Assembly (NCBI RefSeq): GCF_903819335.1
Contig: NZ_CAIJDE010000031.1
Coordinates: 1-41,832, forward strand
DNA: 41,832 bases
Direction: 5' to 3'
DNA from: Flavobacterium panici
Lineage (GTDB): Bacteria > Bacteroidota > Bacteroidia > Flavobacteriales > Flavobacteriaceae
The translations under genes and the position numbers were made by a program. The notes below the pieces were generated by a model. It did not search any database and had not been told where the DNA came from. It was given only the letters and a program-made list of their open reading frames with translations. Shown here piece after piece: positions 14,944 to 22,932 of the stretch (its first letter is position 1; each line of letters opens with the position of its first letter).

Positions 14944-16239
14944 TTATTCTATTGTTACTTTTATTTGTTTTACACGCTTTTTATCAACGGTTTCTATTGT
15001 AAAAACACAGTTTTCAAAAGCTATTTTTTGATCTTTTTTAGGGAAATTCCCCAGGATTTCTAAAATAAATCCGGCCAGCGTTTCGGCTTCGCCTTTATGA
15101 GATTCAAATAGATCTTCGTCGACATCGACAATTCTATAAAAATCTTTAAGATTTATTTTTCCTTCAAAAAGAAAATTCTTTTCATCGATTTGAGAGAAAT
15201 TTAAATTTTCATCATCAAATTCATCGCTTATATCCCCCACTATTTCTTCGATTATATCTTCTAAAGAAACTAATCCGGATGTTCCGCCATATTCATCAAC
15301 CACAATTGCGAGGTGACTTTTAAGACTTTGGAAATCCTTTAACAGATTATCCAGTTTTTTATTTTCGGGAACAAAAAATGCTTCTCTTATTAAAGATGCC
15401 CAGTCAAAATTTTCTTTGTCAATATGCGGCAATAAATCCTTAACAAACAAAACGCCTTCTATCTGGTCAATATTATCTCGATAAATGGGAATTCTCGAAA
15501 ATCCTTTCTCGATTATTTTAGGATAAATAGCCGAAAATGGTTCTGTAATTTCCAATGCAAATATATCAATCCTCGGACTCATAACCTGCTTTGTATCTGT
15601 ATTTCCAAAAGAAACAATTCCTTCTAATATTTTTTGCTCTTCTGTTGATGTTCCTTCAGAATCTGTCAATTCTAAAGCCTGAGAAAGCTGATTTATTGAA
15701 AAGCTGTTTTTTTGTTTTCCTAATTTATTATGCAAATATAAAGTAACGCTGCGCATAGGCAAGCTTATTGGCGACAGTAATTTATCTAAGATAGAAATGG
15801 AATAAGCGAAACGTTTGGCAAATTTTATATTGTTTCGGCTGGCGTAAACTTTTGGCAAAACTTCGGCAAACAATAAAATCAGGAAAGTAACGAGAACTAC
15901 TTCTAAAATAAACTTTAAAACAGGCGATTCGACTCCTGCAAAAATGTTCCTGCCAATGAAAGAGAACAGGATAACGACTCCAATATTTAAAAAGTTATTG
16001 GCTACTAATAAGGTCGCTAAAAGTTTTTTGGGTTTATCTAAAAGATCAGAAATAATTTTTCCTTTTGATAGGTTTTCCTGAAGCGTGTCGTCAATATCTT
16101 TTTGAGATAAAGAAAAAAGTGCAACTTCGGCACCTGAAACAATTGCTGAAAGAAACAGCAAAATAAATATTCCGACAAAACCAATGATTAAATTGGTGTC
16201 TAAAATTGTAGTAAATAATAAACTGGGCTCCGGGTCCAA
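14944..16239 (-). CDS. gldE: gliding motility-associated protein GldE (CNNM/HlyC family)
   Basis: GldE is an inner-membrane protein of the HlyC/CorC (CNNM-like) family; in F. johnsoniae it supports GldD function. The 431 residues show three or four N-terminal membrane helices (about 12-165, the CNNM domain, with IVSGAEVALFSLS), a CBS-domain pair (about 205-330, MSPRIDIFALEI to VVDEYGGTSGLVSLEDIIEE) and a C-terminal CorC_HlyC domain (about 345-431, GEAETLAGFILEILGNFPKK). The start is TTG at 16239 (MDPEPSLLF...); an in-frame stop lies seven codons upstream and no ATG fits the full membrane domain. It is 23 bases downstream of ssb. Confidence 0.92.
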   Translation of the reverse strand: MDPEPSLLFTTILDTNLIIGFVGIFILLFLSAIVSGAEVALFSLSQKDIDDTLQENLSKGKIISDLLDKPKKLLATLLVANNFLNIGVVILFSFIGRNIFAGVESPVLKFILEVVLVTFLILLFAEVLPKVYASRNNIKFAKRFAYSISILDKLLSPISLPMRSVTLYLHNKLGKQKNSFSINQLSQALELTDSEGTSTEEQKILEGIVSFGNTDTKQVMSPRIDIFALEITEPFSAIYPKIIEKGFSRIPIYRDNIDQIEGVLFVKDLLPHIDKENFDWASLIREAFFVPENKKLDNLLKDFQSLKSHLAIVVDEYGGTSGLVSLEDIIEEIVGDISDEFDDENLNFSQIDEKNFLFEGKINLKDFYRIVDVDEDLFESHKGEAETLAGFILEILGNFPKKDQKIAFENCVFTIETVDKKRVKQIKVTIE

Positions 16240-16262
16240 ATTACATAAGATTAGTTAAACAA

Positions 16263-16703
16263 TCAAAAAGGCAGATCATTAATGGGCAAGCCTTCGTTTG
16301 GCGCATCAAAGTTAGTGTTTTTTGCGGATTCCTGATCGTGGTTTGGCCTATGATTTCCCGTTTCTTTTTTGGTAGTCAGAAAAGTAAATTCTGTAACCTG
16401 AATTTCTGTTGTATATTTGGTCGTACCATCTTCAGCCTGCCACTGTCTGGATTTAATACGGCCTTCAACATATATTTTATCCCCTTTAGATAGGTATTTT
16501 TCGCAAATTTCGGCTGCTTTATTACGCACAACCAAATTATGCCATTCTGTAGATGTTATTTTTTCATTGGTCGTTTTGTTAATATAAACTTCATTAGTAG
16601 CAAGCTGAAAGCGTCCAATACAGTTCCCTCCATCAAAATAATGCATTTTTACATCATCGCCTAAATGACCAATAAGCATAACCTTATTTAATGTTCCATT
16701 CAT
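16263..16703 (-). CDS. ssb: single-stranded DNA-binding protein
   Basis: SSB coats single-stranded DNA in replication and repair. Start chosen at the ATG of MNGTLNKVMLIGHLGDD, since the frame's eight extra upstream residues have no family support. The OB fold covers about 1-105 (VMLIGHLGDDVKMHYFDGG, WHNLVVRNKAAEICEKYLSK, VEGRIKSRQW), followed by a short flexible linker and the acidic tip INDLPF that recruits partner proteins. At 146 residues it is of normal length. It sits between mutY and gldE in one minus-strand operon. Confidence 0.95.
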   Translation of the reverse strand: MNGTLNKVMLIGHLGDDVKMHYFDGGNCIGRFQLATNEVYINKTTNEKITSTEWHNLVVRNKAAEICEKYLSKGDKIYVEGRIKSRQWQAEDGTTKYTTEIQVTEFTFLTTKKETGNHRPNHDQESAKNTNFDAPNEGLPINDLPF

Positions 16704-16739
16704 AATTAATAGTGGTATTTCTACCAAAGATACATTTTT

Positions 16740-17786
16740 TTAGCAATTTATTTCTTGCTTTTCTATAAAATTATATATAACAATTGGAAAAGGAAAACTT
16801 TTTAAAGTTTTCAAATCAATTCCGTTTTGGAGGACTTCATTAATTTTTATTTTCCAAAATTGGATATGAAGATGCTGGTGTGAAAGCTTATGTATTACGG
16901 TCGCTTCAGCGCATTCTTCTATACCTAATATAGTATAGGAAGAAAACAGGTCATTTTGTGCTATTTCTGAAACAGTATTAAAACCTGCAATTTCACTGGT
17001 TTCAAAAAGAGGAAACTCATATAAGTTATGCCAGATTCCTTTTGCCGTTCTTTTTTGAATGATGGTGTTTCCTAATATATCTTCTAAAACAAGATAATTA
17101 AAGAAACGGTTTGTCACTTTTACTTTTTTAGATTTTACAGGCAGAGAATCGACTTTCTTTTTTTGCAGCGCTAAACAGCTGTCGTTAAAAACACAAACAG
17201 AACAATTCGGACTTTTAGGAACGCATTGCAGCGCACCAAACTCCATTATTGCCTGATTGAAGATTGCCGGATTATCTTTTGGCATTAATTCGTAAGCCAG
17301 TTTTGTAAATTCTTTTTTTGTCGCGGGAAGCGCAATATCAGATTCAATATCAAAATATCGGGAAAGTACACGAAATACATTTCCGTCTACAACCGGAACA
17401 GCTTCATTATAGGAGAAAGATGCAATTGCGGCGGCCGTATATTCGCCAACGCCTTTTAAATTTAAAAGTTCTTTATAAGAAGGAGGAAAACTTCCGTTTA
17501 GATTCTCTGCGACGTATTTTGCCGTTTTATGAAGATTTCTTGCCCGGGAATAATATCCAAGTCCCTGCCAAAGTTTTAAAACTTGTTCTTCGGATGCATT
17601 TGCAAGATCAAAAACTGTAGGAAATTCCGCTGTAAATGCAAAAAAGTAAGGCATTCCTTGCGCGACTCTGGTTTGCTGCAGCATAATTTCTGAGAGCCAA
17701 ATTTGGTACGGATCGGCCGTTTTTCGCCATGGAAGATCACGTTTGTTTTGTAAATACCATTTTATCAGCGTGTTATGAAAATTCAT
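16740..17786 (-). CDS. mutY: A/G-specific adenine glycosylase MutY
   Basis: MutY removes adenine mispaired with 8-oxoguanine. The start at MNFHNTLIKWYLQNKRDLPW is preferred over an ATG seven codons upstream. The HhH-GPD domain contains PYQIWLSEIMLQQTRVAQGM with the catalytic Glu, LKGVGEYTAAAIASF (helix-hairpin-helix) and PVVDGNVFRVLSR with the catalytic Asp. The iron-sulfur ligands are C-x6-C-x2-C-x5-C (CVPKSPNCSVCVFNDSC). A C-terminal NUDIX-like domain (about 230-345) reads 8-oxoG. Length 348, as expected. It heads the mutY-ssb-gldE-gldD operon and is divergent from the HU-like gene. Confidence 0.94.
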   Translation of the reverse strand: MNFHNTLIKWYLQNKRDLPWRKTADPYQIWLSEIMLQQTRVAQGMPYFFAFTAEFPTVFDLANASEEQVLKLWQGLGYYSRARNLHKTAKYVAENLNGSFPPSYKELLNLKGVGEYTAAAIASFSYNEAVPVVDGNVFRVLSRYFDIESDIALPATKKEFTKLAYELMPKDNPAIFNQAIMEFGALQCVPKSPNCSVCVFNDSCLALQKKKVDSLPVKSKKVKVTNRFFNYLVLEDILGNTIIQKRTAKGIWHNLYEFPLFETSEIAGFNTVSEIAQNDLFSSYTILGIEECAEATVIHKLSHQHLHIQFWKIKINEVLQNGIDLKTLKSFPFPIVIYNFIEKQEINC

Positions 17787-17804
17787 CGTTAAATCCTTAA
17801 AATG

Positions 17805-17812
17805 CAAAAGTA
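17805..17812 (-). promoter_or_regulatory. -7 element of the mutY operon
   Basis: On the minus strand TACTTTTG matches TAnnTTTG and lies 18 bases before the mutY ATG. A TTA at 17834-17836 is a weak -33 candidate. Confidence 0.45.
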
Positions 17813-17845
17813 AATGTTTATGTAATTAAAATTTAACGAATTAGC

Positions 17846-17877
17846 TTGATTAATTATTTTTTTAATTCCTATATTTG
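17846..17877 (+). promoter_or_regulatory. promoter of the HU/IHF-like gene
   Basis: TTG (17846-17848), 21 bases, then TATATTTG (17870-17877) fit the Bacteroidota consensus with slightly wide spacing. The element overlaps the upstream part of the longest open frame, which supports the internal ATG at 17926 as the true start. Confidence 0.65.
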
Positions 17878-17925
17878 CAAACTCAAAAAAATAGTACACC
17901 ATTTATAAATAAAATAGGAAAGAAA

Positions 17926-18216
17926 ATGACGAAAGCAGATATCGTAGCGAAAATTTCAGAGAAATTAGGTCTTGAAAAAGGAGATGTTCAAGCAACAGTA
18001 GAAACTTTTATGGAAGAAGTAAAAACTTCTTTAGAAACAGGAGACAATGTTTACCTAAGAGGTTTTGGTAGTTTTATTGTAAAAACCAGAGCTGAAAAAA
18101 CTGGTAGAAACATCTCAAAAAACACTACAATCAAAATTCCAGCACACAACATCCCTGCGTTTAAACCTGCAAAAGTATTTGTAGAAGGAGTTAAAACTAA
18201 CAACGAAGCAAAATAA
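17926..18216 (+). CDS. HU/IHF-family DNA-binding protein
   Basis: This 96-residue nucleoid protein has the HU/IHF fold: N-terminal helices (MTKADIVAKISEKLGLEKGD), the conserved GFGSF turn (RGFGSFIVKTRAEKTGRN) and the beta arm ending in IPAFKPAKVFVEGV. The arm reads KIPAHNIPAFKP, with the Pro that intercalates in bent DNA. The start is the ATG at 17926, because the longer frame (from 17875) would begin within the -7 promoter element. It is divergent from mutY, as recalled for F. johnsoniae himA. HU or IHF subunit cannot be separated by sequence alone here. A 30-residue basic peptide gene follows 27 bases downstream. Confidence 0.93.
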   Translation: MTKADIVAKISEKLGLEKGDVQATVETFMEEVKTSLETGDNVYLRGFGSFIVKTRAEKTGRNISKNTTIKIPAHNIPAFKPAKVFVEGVKTNNEAK

Positions 18217-18243
18217 TATTAATTAACATAAATCTGACACGAT

Positions 18244-18336
18244 ATGCCAAGTGGTAAAAAAAGAAAGAGACATAAGGTAGCTACTCACAAACGTAAGAAA
18301 AGAGCGAGAGCTAACCGTCACAAAAAGAAAAAGTAG
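18244..18336 (+). CDS. 30-residue highly basic peptide, probable ribosome-associated (AURKAIP1/COX24-like)
   Basis: ATG at 18244 opens a 30-codon frame, MPSGKKRKRHKVATHKRKKR then ARANRHKKKK, in which 20 of 30 residues are Lys, Arg or His. Tiny proteins of this pattern are conserved in Bacteroidota and, as I recall, annotated with the AURKAIP1/COX24 domain, related to mitochondrial small-subunit protein mS38. A role in binding rRNA is therefore likely but is inference. It lies 27 bases after the HU-like gene on the same strand and ends inside a terminator stem, so the two form a unit. No alternative start is available. Confidence 0.75.
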   Translation: MPSGKKRKRHKVATHKRKKRARANRHKKKK

Positions 18337-18353
18337 TTTTAAACTACTTTTTT
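18329..18353 (+). terminator. terminator overlapping the basic-peptide stop codon
   Basis: AAAAGTAGTTT (18329-18339) pairs with AAACTACTTTT (18341-18351), followed by T. The stop codon lies inside the left arm. The following gap to 18598 holds only ATTTTAGATT-like low-complexity repeats (about 18500-18536) and no recognisable promoter. Confidence 0.75.
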
Positions 18354-18598
18354 CTTTTTAAACGTTCATTGAAATTGAGAATTAGTGTTCAGTCATCAGA
18401 TTTTAGTATTCAGTTTACTGATTACTTGGAACTGGAAACTGCCAGCTAGTTTTCCCCGGGTTCAATACCTGTTAAAATATTGTTTAATCCATCTGTAGAT
18501 AAGATTTTAGATCTTAGATTTTAGATTTTAGATTTTTTTAAATCTATGCTCTTCTCTCTATACTCTATTTTCTGAAAAAACAGATAAAAATTTACAGT

Positions 18599-20143
18599 GT
18601 GAATAAAGAATTAATCATTAGATCTAGTTCTGAAGCCGTAGATTTTGCCTTATTAAAAGATGGAAAACTAATTGAATTACACAAAGAAGAAGAGAAAAGC
18701 AACTTTCAGGTTGGTGATATTTTTATTGCCAAAATCAGAAAACCAGTTGCCGGACTTAATGCTGCTTTTGTAAATGTAGGCTTCGAAAAAGATGCCTTTT
18801 TACATTATCACGATTTAGGTCCAAACTTAGCTTCTCAGCTGAAATTCATAAAACTTGTAAGCGCAGGTAAAATAAAAGATTTCTCCCTAAAAACCTTTCA
18901 GTTTGAAAAAGAGATTGACAAAGATGGCATCATTACTGATATTTTAAGTGCCAATCAATCTGTTTTAGTTCAAGTAGTTAAAGAACCTATATCGACCAAA
19001 GGCCCAAGAATAAGTGCTGAGCTTTCTCTTGCCGGAAGATTTATCGTTCTAGTTCCTTTTTCTGATCGTGTTTCTATTTCTCAAAAAATAGAAGACAAAA
19101 AAGAAAAGGATCGTCTAAAAAAACTTGTTCTATCGATCAAACCAAAAGGATTTGGTGTTATTGTTCGTACAGTAGCCGAAGGCAAAAACGTAGCCGAATT
19201 AGAAAAAGATTTGCAGAACCTGCTTGGCAGATGGTCTGCAATGTGTAAAAAATTACCAACTGCTCATCATCCATCAAAAGTATTAGGAGAGCTTAACAGA
19301 GCTTCTTCAATATTAAGAGATGTATTTAATGATACCTTCAGCGGTATTCAAATAGATGATGAAGAGTTGTTCCACCAAACGAAGGAATATCTGCAAGAAA
19401 TTGCACCTTCGAAACAATCGATTGTTAAGTTTTATCAATCAAATGACACTCCAATTTTTGAGAAATACAATATAGAGAGACAAATCAAGACTTCTTTTGG
19501 CAGAACCGTTTCTATGAGTAAAGGGGCTTACCTTATCATCGAACACACTGAAGCTCTTCACGTTATAGACGTAAATAGTGGAAACCGTTCGAATAAAGCT
19601 ACCAACCAGGAAGACACCGCTATGGAAGTAAATATGATTGCCGCAGCAGAAATCGCCAGACAACTTCGTCTGAGAGATATGGGCGGAATTATCGTAGTTG
19701 ATTTTATCGATATGTCTAATCCAGAAAACAGGAAAGTTTTGTTCGACTTCTTGCGAGAAGAAATGAGCGACGATAAAGCAAAGCATAAAATATTACCGCC
19801 GAGTAAATTTGGTTTAGTCCAGATTACAAGACAGCGAGTAAGACCAGAAGTTAATATAAAAACTAGAGAAGAAGATCCAAATAAAGTTAATGGTGAAATT
19901 GAAGCGCCAATATTAATAATTGACAAGATCACCTCTGACTTAGAAAGACTTTTAAAAACCCACAATAAAGTTGTTCTTAATACACATCCGTTTGTGGCTG
20001 CATACCTCAGCAAAGGTTTTCCATCATTACGTTCAAAATGGTTTTTTGAACATAAGAAATGGGTGAAAATCATACCTCGTGACGCTTACACGTACTTAGA
20101 ATATCATTTCTATGATAAAAAAGGAAATGTTATTTCAGAATAA
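18599..20143 (+). CDS. rng: ribonuclease E/G family protein (RNase G)
   Basis: RNase G/E is an endoribonuclease acting in mRNA decay and rRNA 5' maturation. The 514 residues cover the catalytic region only: an S1-like RNA-binding domain near the start (about 35-125, VGDIFIAKIRKPVAGLNAAF), 5'-sensor and DNase I-like regions with HVIDVNSG (about 320) and GGIIVVDFID (about 362), whose Asp residues bind Mg, then the small domain. There is no long E. coli RNase E-type scaffold tail, so it is the RNase G form. The start is GTG at 18599. A very strong GC-rich terminator follows directly. Confidence 0.92.
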   Translation: MNKELIIRSSSEAVDFALLKDGKLIELHKEEEKSNFQVGDIFIAKIRKPVAGLNAAFVNVGFEKDAFLHYHDLGPNLASQLKFIKLVSAGKIKDFSLKTFQFEKEIDKDGIITDILSANQSVLVQVVKEPISTKGPRISAELSLAGRFIVLVPFSDRVSISQKIEDKKEKDRLKKLVLSIKPKGFGVIVRTVAEGKNVAELEKDLQNLLGRWSAMCKKLPTAHHPSKVLGELNRASSILRDVFNDTFSGIQIDDEELFHQTKEYLQEIAPSKQSIVKFYQSNDTPIFEKYNIERQIKTSFGRTVSMSKGAYLIIEHTEALHVIDVNSGNRSNKATNQEDTAMEVNMIAAAEIARQLRLRDMGGIIVVDFIDMSNPENRKVLFDFLREEMSDDKAKHKILPPSKFGLVQITRQRVRPEVNIKTREEDPNKVNGEIEAPILIIDKITSDLERLLKTHNKVVLNTHPFVAAYLSKGFPSLRSKWFFEHKKWVKIIPRDAYTYLEYHFYDKKGNVISE

Positions 20144-20150
20144 AAATCAA

Positions 20151-20181
20151 AACCGCCCCGATGCATCGGGGCGGTTTTTTT
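20151..20181 (+). terminator. strong GC-rich terminator after rng
   Basis: AACCGCCCCGAT (20151-20162) pairs with ATCGGGGCGGTT (20165-20176), followed by seven T including the stem end. Confidence 0.95.
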
Positions 20182-20194
20182 ATGCTCTTTTTTT

Positions 20195-20252
20195 GCCACG
20201 AATTACACGAATTTGCACGAATTAATTTGTGTCAATTGGTGTAATTCGTGGC
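20195..20252. repeat. palindromic repeat, GCCACGAATT family
   Basis: GCCACGAATTACAC (20195-20208) is mirrored exactly at 20239-20252. A longer relative is at 36062-36133. Confidence 0.75.
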
Positions 20253-20302
20253 GGAAATTTAGGCTTAAAACTATGTTTAAAAAGTCATTTTGAATACAAA
20301 AG

Positions 20303-20370
20303 TGTCACCCTGAGCGAAGTCGAAGGGCGCTCCAATTGGCACGTGGGCTTCGACTTCGCTCAGCCTGACA
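20303..20370. repeat. palindromic repeat, part-B type
   Basis: TGTCACCCTGAGCGAAGTCG plus AAG (20303-20325) pairs with 20348-20370 at all but two positions. The loop contains CCAATTGG, also found in the composite copies near 12130 and 12903. The rest of the 20144-20446 gap is AT-rich without features. Confidence 0.8.
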
Positions 20371-20446
20371 TACAATGCCTTTCATCTTTTATAAAGAAGC
20401 AAATTTTGGAATTTGGAATTTAAAAATTGGAATTTCCTTTTAAATT

Positions 20447-22822
20447 TTATTCCCTCACAATCTCAATTTTCCTTCTAATTTCATTTCCAAAAGCATCTAC
20501 AACTGTAATATAATGTATTCCCGTTGTTGGCGTAATTGGCAGTTCGTGAAAGGTTTTTGTTGTTGCTTTATAAACATCATCAACATACCAAAATAATTCC
20601 TTATCCCTTTCAGAATAAGCTACTTTTAAAATTACGGGCTGTACTTTACTATTGAAATCCTTCGTTAAATAGATTTTACTGTTGGCTTTTGGGTAAATAA
20701 AATCCATTGTTTTAGTTTGGGTTCCCTCACAGCCTTCTTTAAATGGCGGTAAAGGTAAATATTCTATATGCTGGCTTTTGTAATACCAAGCCATTACCGG
20801 AGGCAGTACAAACCAATTTTTTGTCACAATATTTTCGATACTTTCGCAGCTGCTGTTTACCTGAAATTGTTCTGTTTTATCTAAATGAATGGTTTTATGA
20901 TACGGACAAACTGCTGTAGATTTTCCTTTTTTAGAAACCCATTGTTTAATTTTCGGACAGTTTTCTTTTGCCAGATATCCGCTTAAACGACAAACCTCAA
21001 CTTCTTCTAAATCTTTATACGGAATATCAAACCATCTTTGTCTTGGCAGTAAATTAAAAACGTCGAATAAAATTGGGGCAGCACTTGTAACTCCGGTTAA
21101 AGTCGGCCTTCCTTCTCCGGTTGCATTTCCAACCCAAATTCCTACTACATATCTTGAATTTGTGCCAATGGCCCACGCATCACGATTTCCGAAACTTGTT
21201 CCTGTTTTCCAGGCAATTTTTAATGAACTGTCATAAAATTTCCAGGCTTCGTCCCCTTCCGGCCTGTTCACTTCTTCCATTGCATTATACGTTAACCAAA
21301 TTGATCCCGCACCCAAGATATTCTTCTGATTGGTTTCTGAACCAAAATCAGGCTTAAAATCGTTTTTATAATTTAGCTCTGTGAATTCGTTTGTTCTATA
21401 TTTTCCGTTGTTTTTAGTGTAATAATTAACCGTAGAAGAAAGATTTGCATACGTTTGGCATAAATCCCATAAATTACTTTCGGCACCGCCTAAAATAAGC
21501 GATAAACCATAATGATCAGGAGTTTTATTTATGTCTTTTAGTTTGAATTTTTGAAGTTCTTCATAAAATTTATTGACCGTAAATTCCTGAAGCATTAATA
21601 CTGCCGGAATATTTAACGAACGTGACAAAGCACGATGCGCCGGAACTGCCCCATCAAATGTTAAATTGAAATTCTGCGGTATATAACCTGAAATCTGTGT
21701 TGGAACATCAGCTACTAAAGTGTTTGGTAAAAGTTCCCCATCATCGAGCATTGCGCCATATAAAAGCGGTTTTAAAATACTTCCGGTACTTCGCGGAGCA
21801 TCAATAATATCAACATCTTTTTGATGATCTTTATCAGTTGGAGAATTTCCAACATAACTCATTACATTTCTGTTCTGAACATCAATTACTAAAATCGCCA
21901 GATTATGAACTTCATTCTGTTTATATTGATTGTAATAATATCTTGCGATTTGATTTACCCTATTTTGCAAGGCATAATCAATGGTCGTTTTTACTCGTGT
22001 TCCTTCTTCACTTTTTGCTACTCTTTGCAGTAAATGCGGTGCAATTTGAGGCAGATCATACGGTTTTTGAGGTAAAGGTTCTTCTATCGAAAGTTCATAC
22101 GTTTGTTTGTCGATTATTCCTTCCTGATGCAATTTCAGTAAAAGTCGGTTTCGTTTGTTTAATAATTTTATCTGGTTTTTTCCCGGATAAATTAAACTTG
22201 GCGCATTTGGTAAAACCGCCAAAACAGCATTTTCTGCCCACGATAATTGATTGGACTGCACGCCAAAATAACGCCATGAAGCCATTTCTAATCCAACCAC
22301 ATTTCCTCCAAAAGGTGCATGAGCAGCGTACATTTCGAGAATTTCATTTTTAGAATATCCTAATTCTAATCGGGTTGCGAGAATAATTTCAACAAATTTT
22401 TCAAAATAGGTTCTGTTTTTTCCTTTTCGGGATAATCGGATAACTTGCTGTGTTAAAGTACTTCCTCCTCTTACTACTTTACCCGCTTTTCGGTTTTGTT
22501 TAAAAGCATTTACCATTGCTCCCGGATTAAATCCCGGATGTTTGTAGAAATACTCGTCTTCAAAATAAACAATACATTTTTTGAATTTATCAGGAACGCT
22601 GTCTTGCGCCGGAAAACGCCATTGTCCGTCGCGGGCAATTTTGGCTCCGAGTAATTCGCCTTCTTTACTTTCAATTACGGTTGAATACGGCTCTTTGAAT
22701 AAAGTTCGAGGAAGGGAAAAATAGTAAATCAGCAAGAACACAAATGCAATTGCTGATTTTATTTTATTTCTTTTAATCCAGTTTATGATGCGTTTGAAAA
22801 ACGCTATAAGTTTATTTTTCAA
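20447..22822 (-). CDS. pbpC: penicillin-binding protein 1C
   Basis: PbpC is a bifunctional class A PBP (murein transglycosylase and transpeptidase) anchored in the inner membrane. The 791 residues show a membrane anchor (about 20-37), a GT51 domain with RGGSTLTQQVIRLSRKGKNR (about 115-135) and LEMYAAHAPFGGNVVG, a transpeptidase domain with STGSILKP (about 344-351, catalytic Ser) and KTGTSFGNRDAW (about 540), and a C-terminal BiPBP_C domain (about 700-790). The start is TTG at 22822; no ATG is available before the anchor. It lies 110 bases downstream of the alpha-2-macroglobulin gene, the classic pairing seen with E. coli YfhM, in which A2M is thought to trap proteases while PbpC repairs the wall. 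Confidence 0.94.
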   Translation of the reverse strand: MKNKLIAFFKRIINWIKRNKIKSAIAFVFLLIYYFSLPRTLFKEPYSTVIESKEGELLGAKIARDGQWRFPAQDSVPDKFKKCIVYFEDEYFYKHPGFNPGAMVNAFKQNRKAGKVVRGGSTLTQQVIRLSRKGKNRTYFEKFVEIILATRLELGYSKNEILEMYAAHAPFGGNVVGLEMASWRYFGVQSNQLSWAENAVLAVLPNAPSLIYPGKNQIKLLNKRNRLLLKLHQEGIIDKQTYELSIEEPLPQKPYDLPQIAPHLLQRVAKSEEGTRVKTTIDYALQNRVNQIARYYYNQYKQNEVHNLAILVIDVQNRNVMSYVGNSPTDKDHQKDVDIIDAPRSTGSILKPLLYGAMLDDGELLPNTLVADVPTQISGYIPQNFNLTFDGAVPAHRALSRSLNIPAVLMLQEFTVNKFYEELQKFKLKDINKTPDHYGLSLILGGAESNLWDLCQTYANLSSTVNYYTKNNGKYRTNEFTELNYKNDFKPDFGSETNQKNILGAGSIWLTYNAMEEVNRPEGDEAWKFYDSSLKIAWKTGTSFGNRDAWAIGTNSRYVVGIWVGNATGEGRPTLTGVTSAAPILFDVFNLLPRQRWFDIPYKDLEEVEVCRLSGYLAKENCPKIKQWVSKKGKSTAVCPYHKTIHLDKTEQFQVNSSCESIENIVTKNWFVLPPVMAWYYKSQHIEYLPLPPFKEGCEGTQTKTMDFIYPKANSKIYLTKDFNSKVQPVILKVAYSERDKELFWYVDDVYKATTKTFHELPITPTTGIHYITVVDAFGNEIRRKIEIVRE

Positions 22823-22840
22823 CGTATTTAAAGTTTTAGA

Positions 22841-22923
22841 CCACAGATTTTACGGATGAAACGGATTGACACAGATTATATTAAAATATCCGTGTAAACC
22901 TGTTTCATCCGTAAAATCCGTGG
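22841..22923. repeat. palindromic repeat between the A2M gene and pbpC
   Basis: CCACAGATTTTACGGATGAA AC (22841-22862) is mirrored, one base apart, by GTTTCATCCGTAAAATCCGTGG (22902-22923). It fills most of the 110-base intergenic space in the presumed operon. Confidence 0.75.
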
Positions 22924-22932
22924 GCCATAAAT

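Noticed and set aside
18498..18537. Short tandem ATTTTAGATT words before rng
   Set aside because: Low-complexity AT sequence similar to that near 35940-35970; too short and irregular for a CRISPR or functional array.
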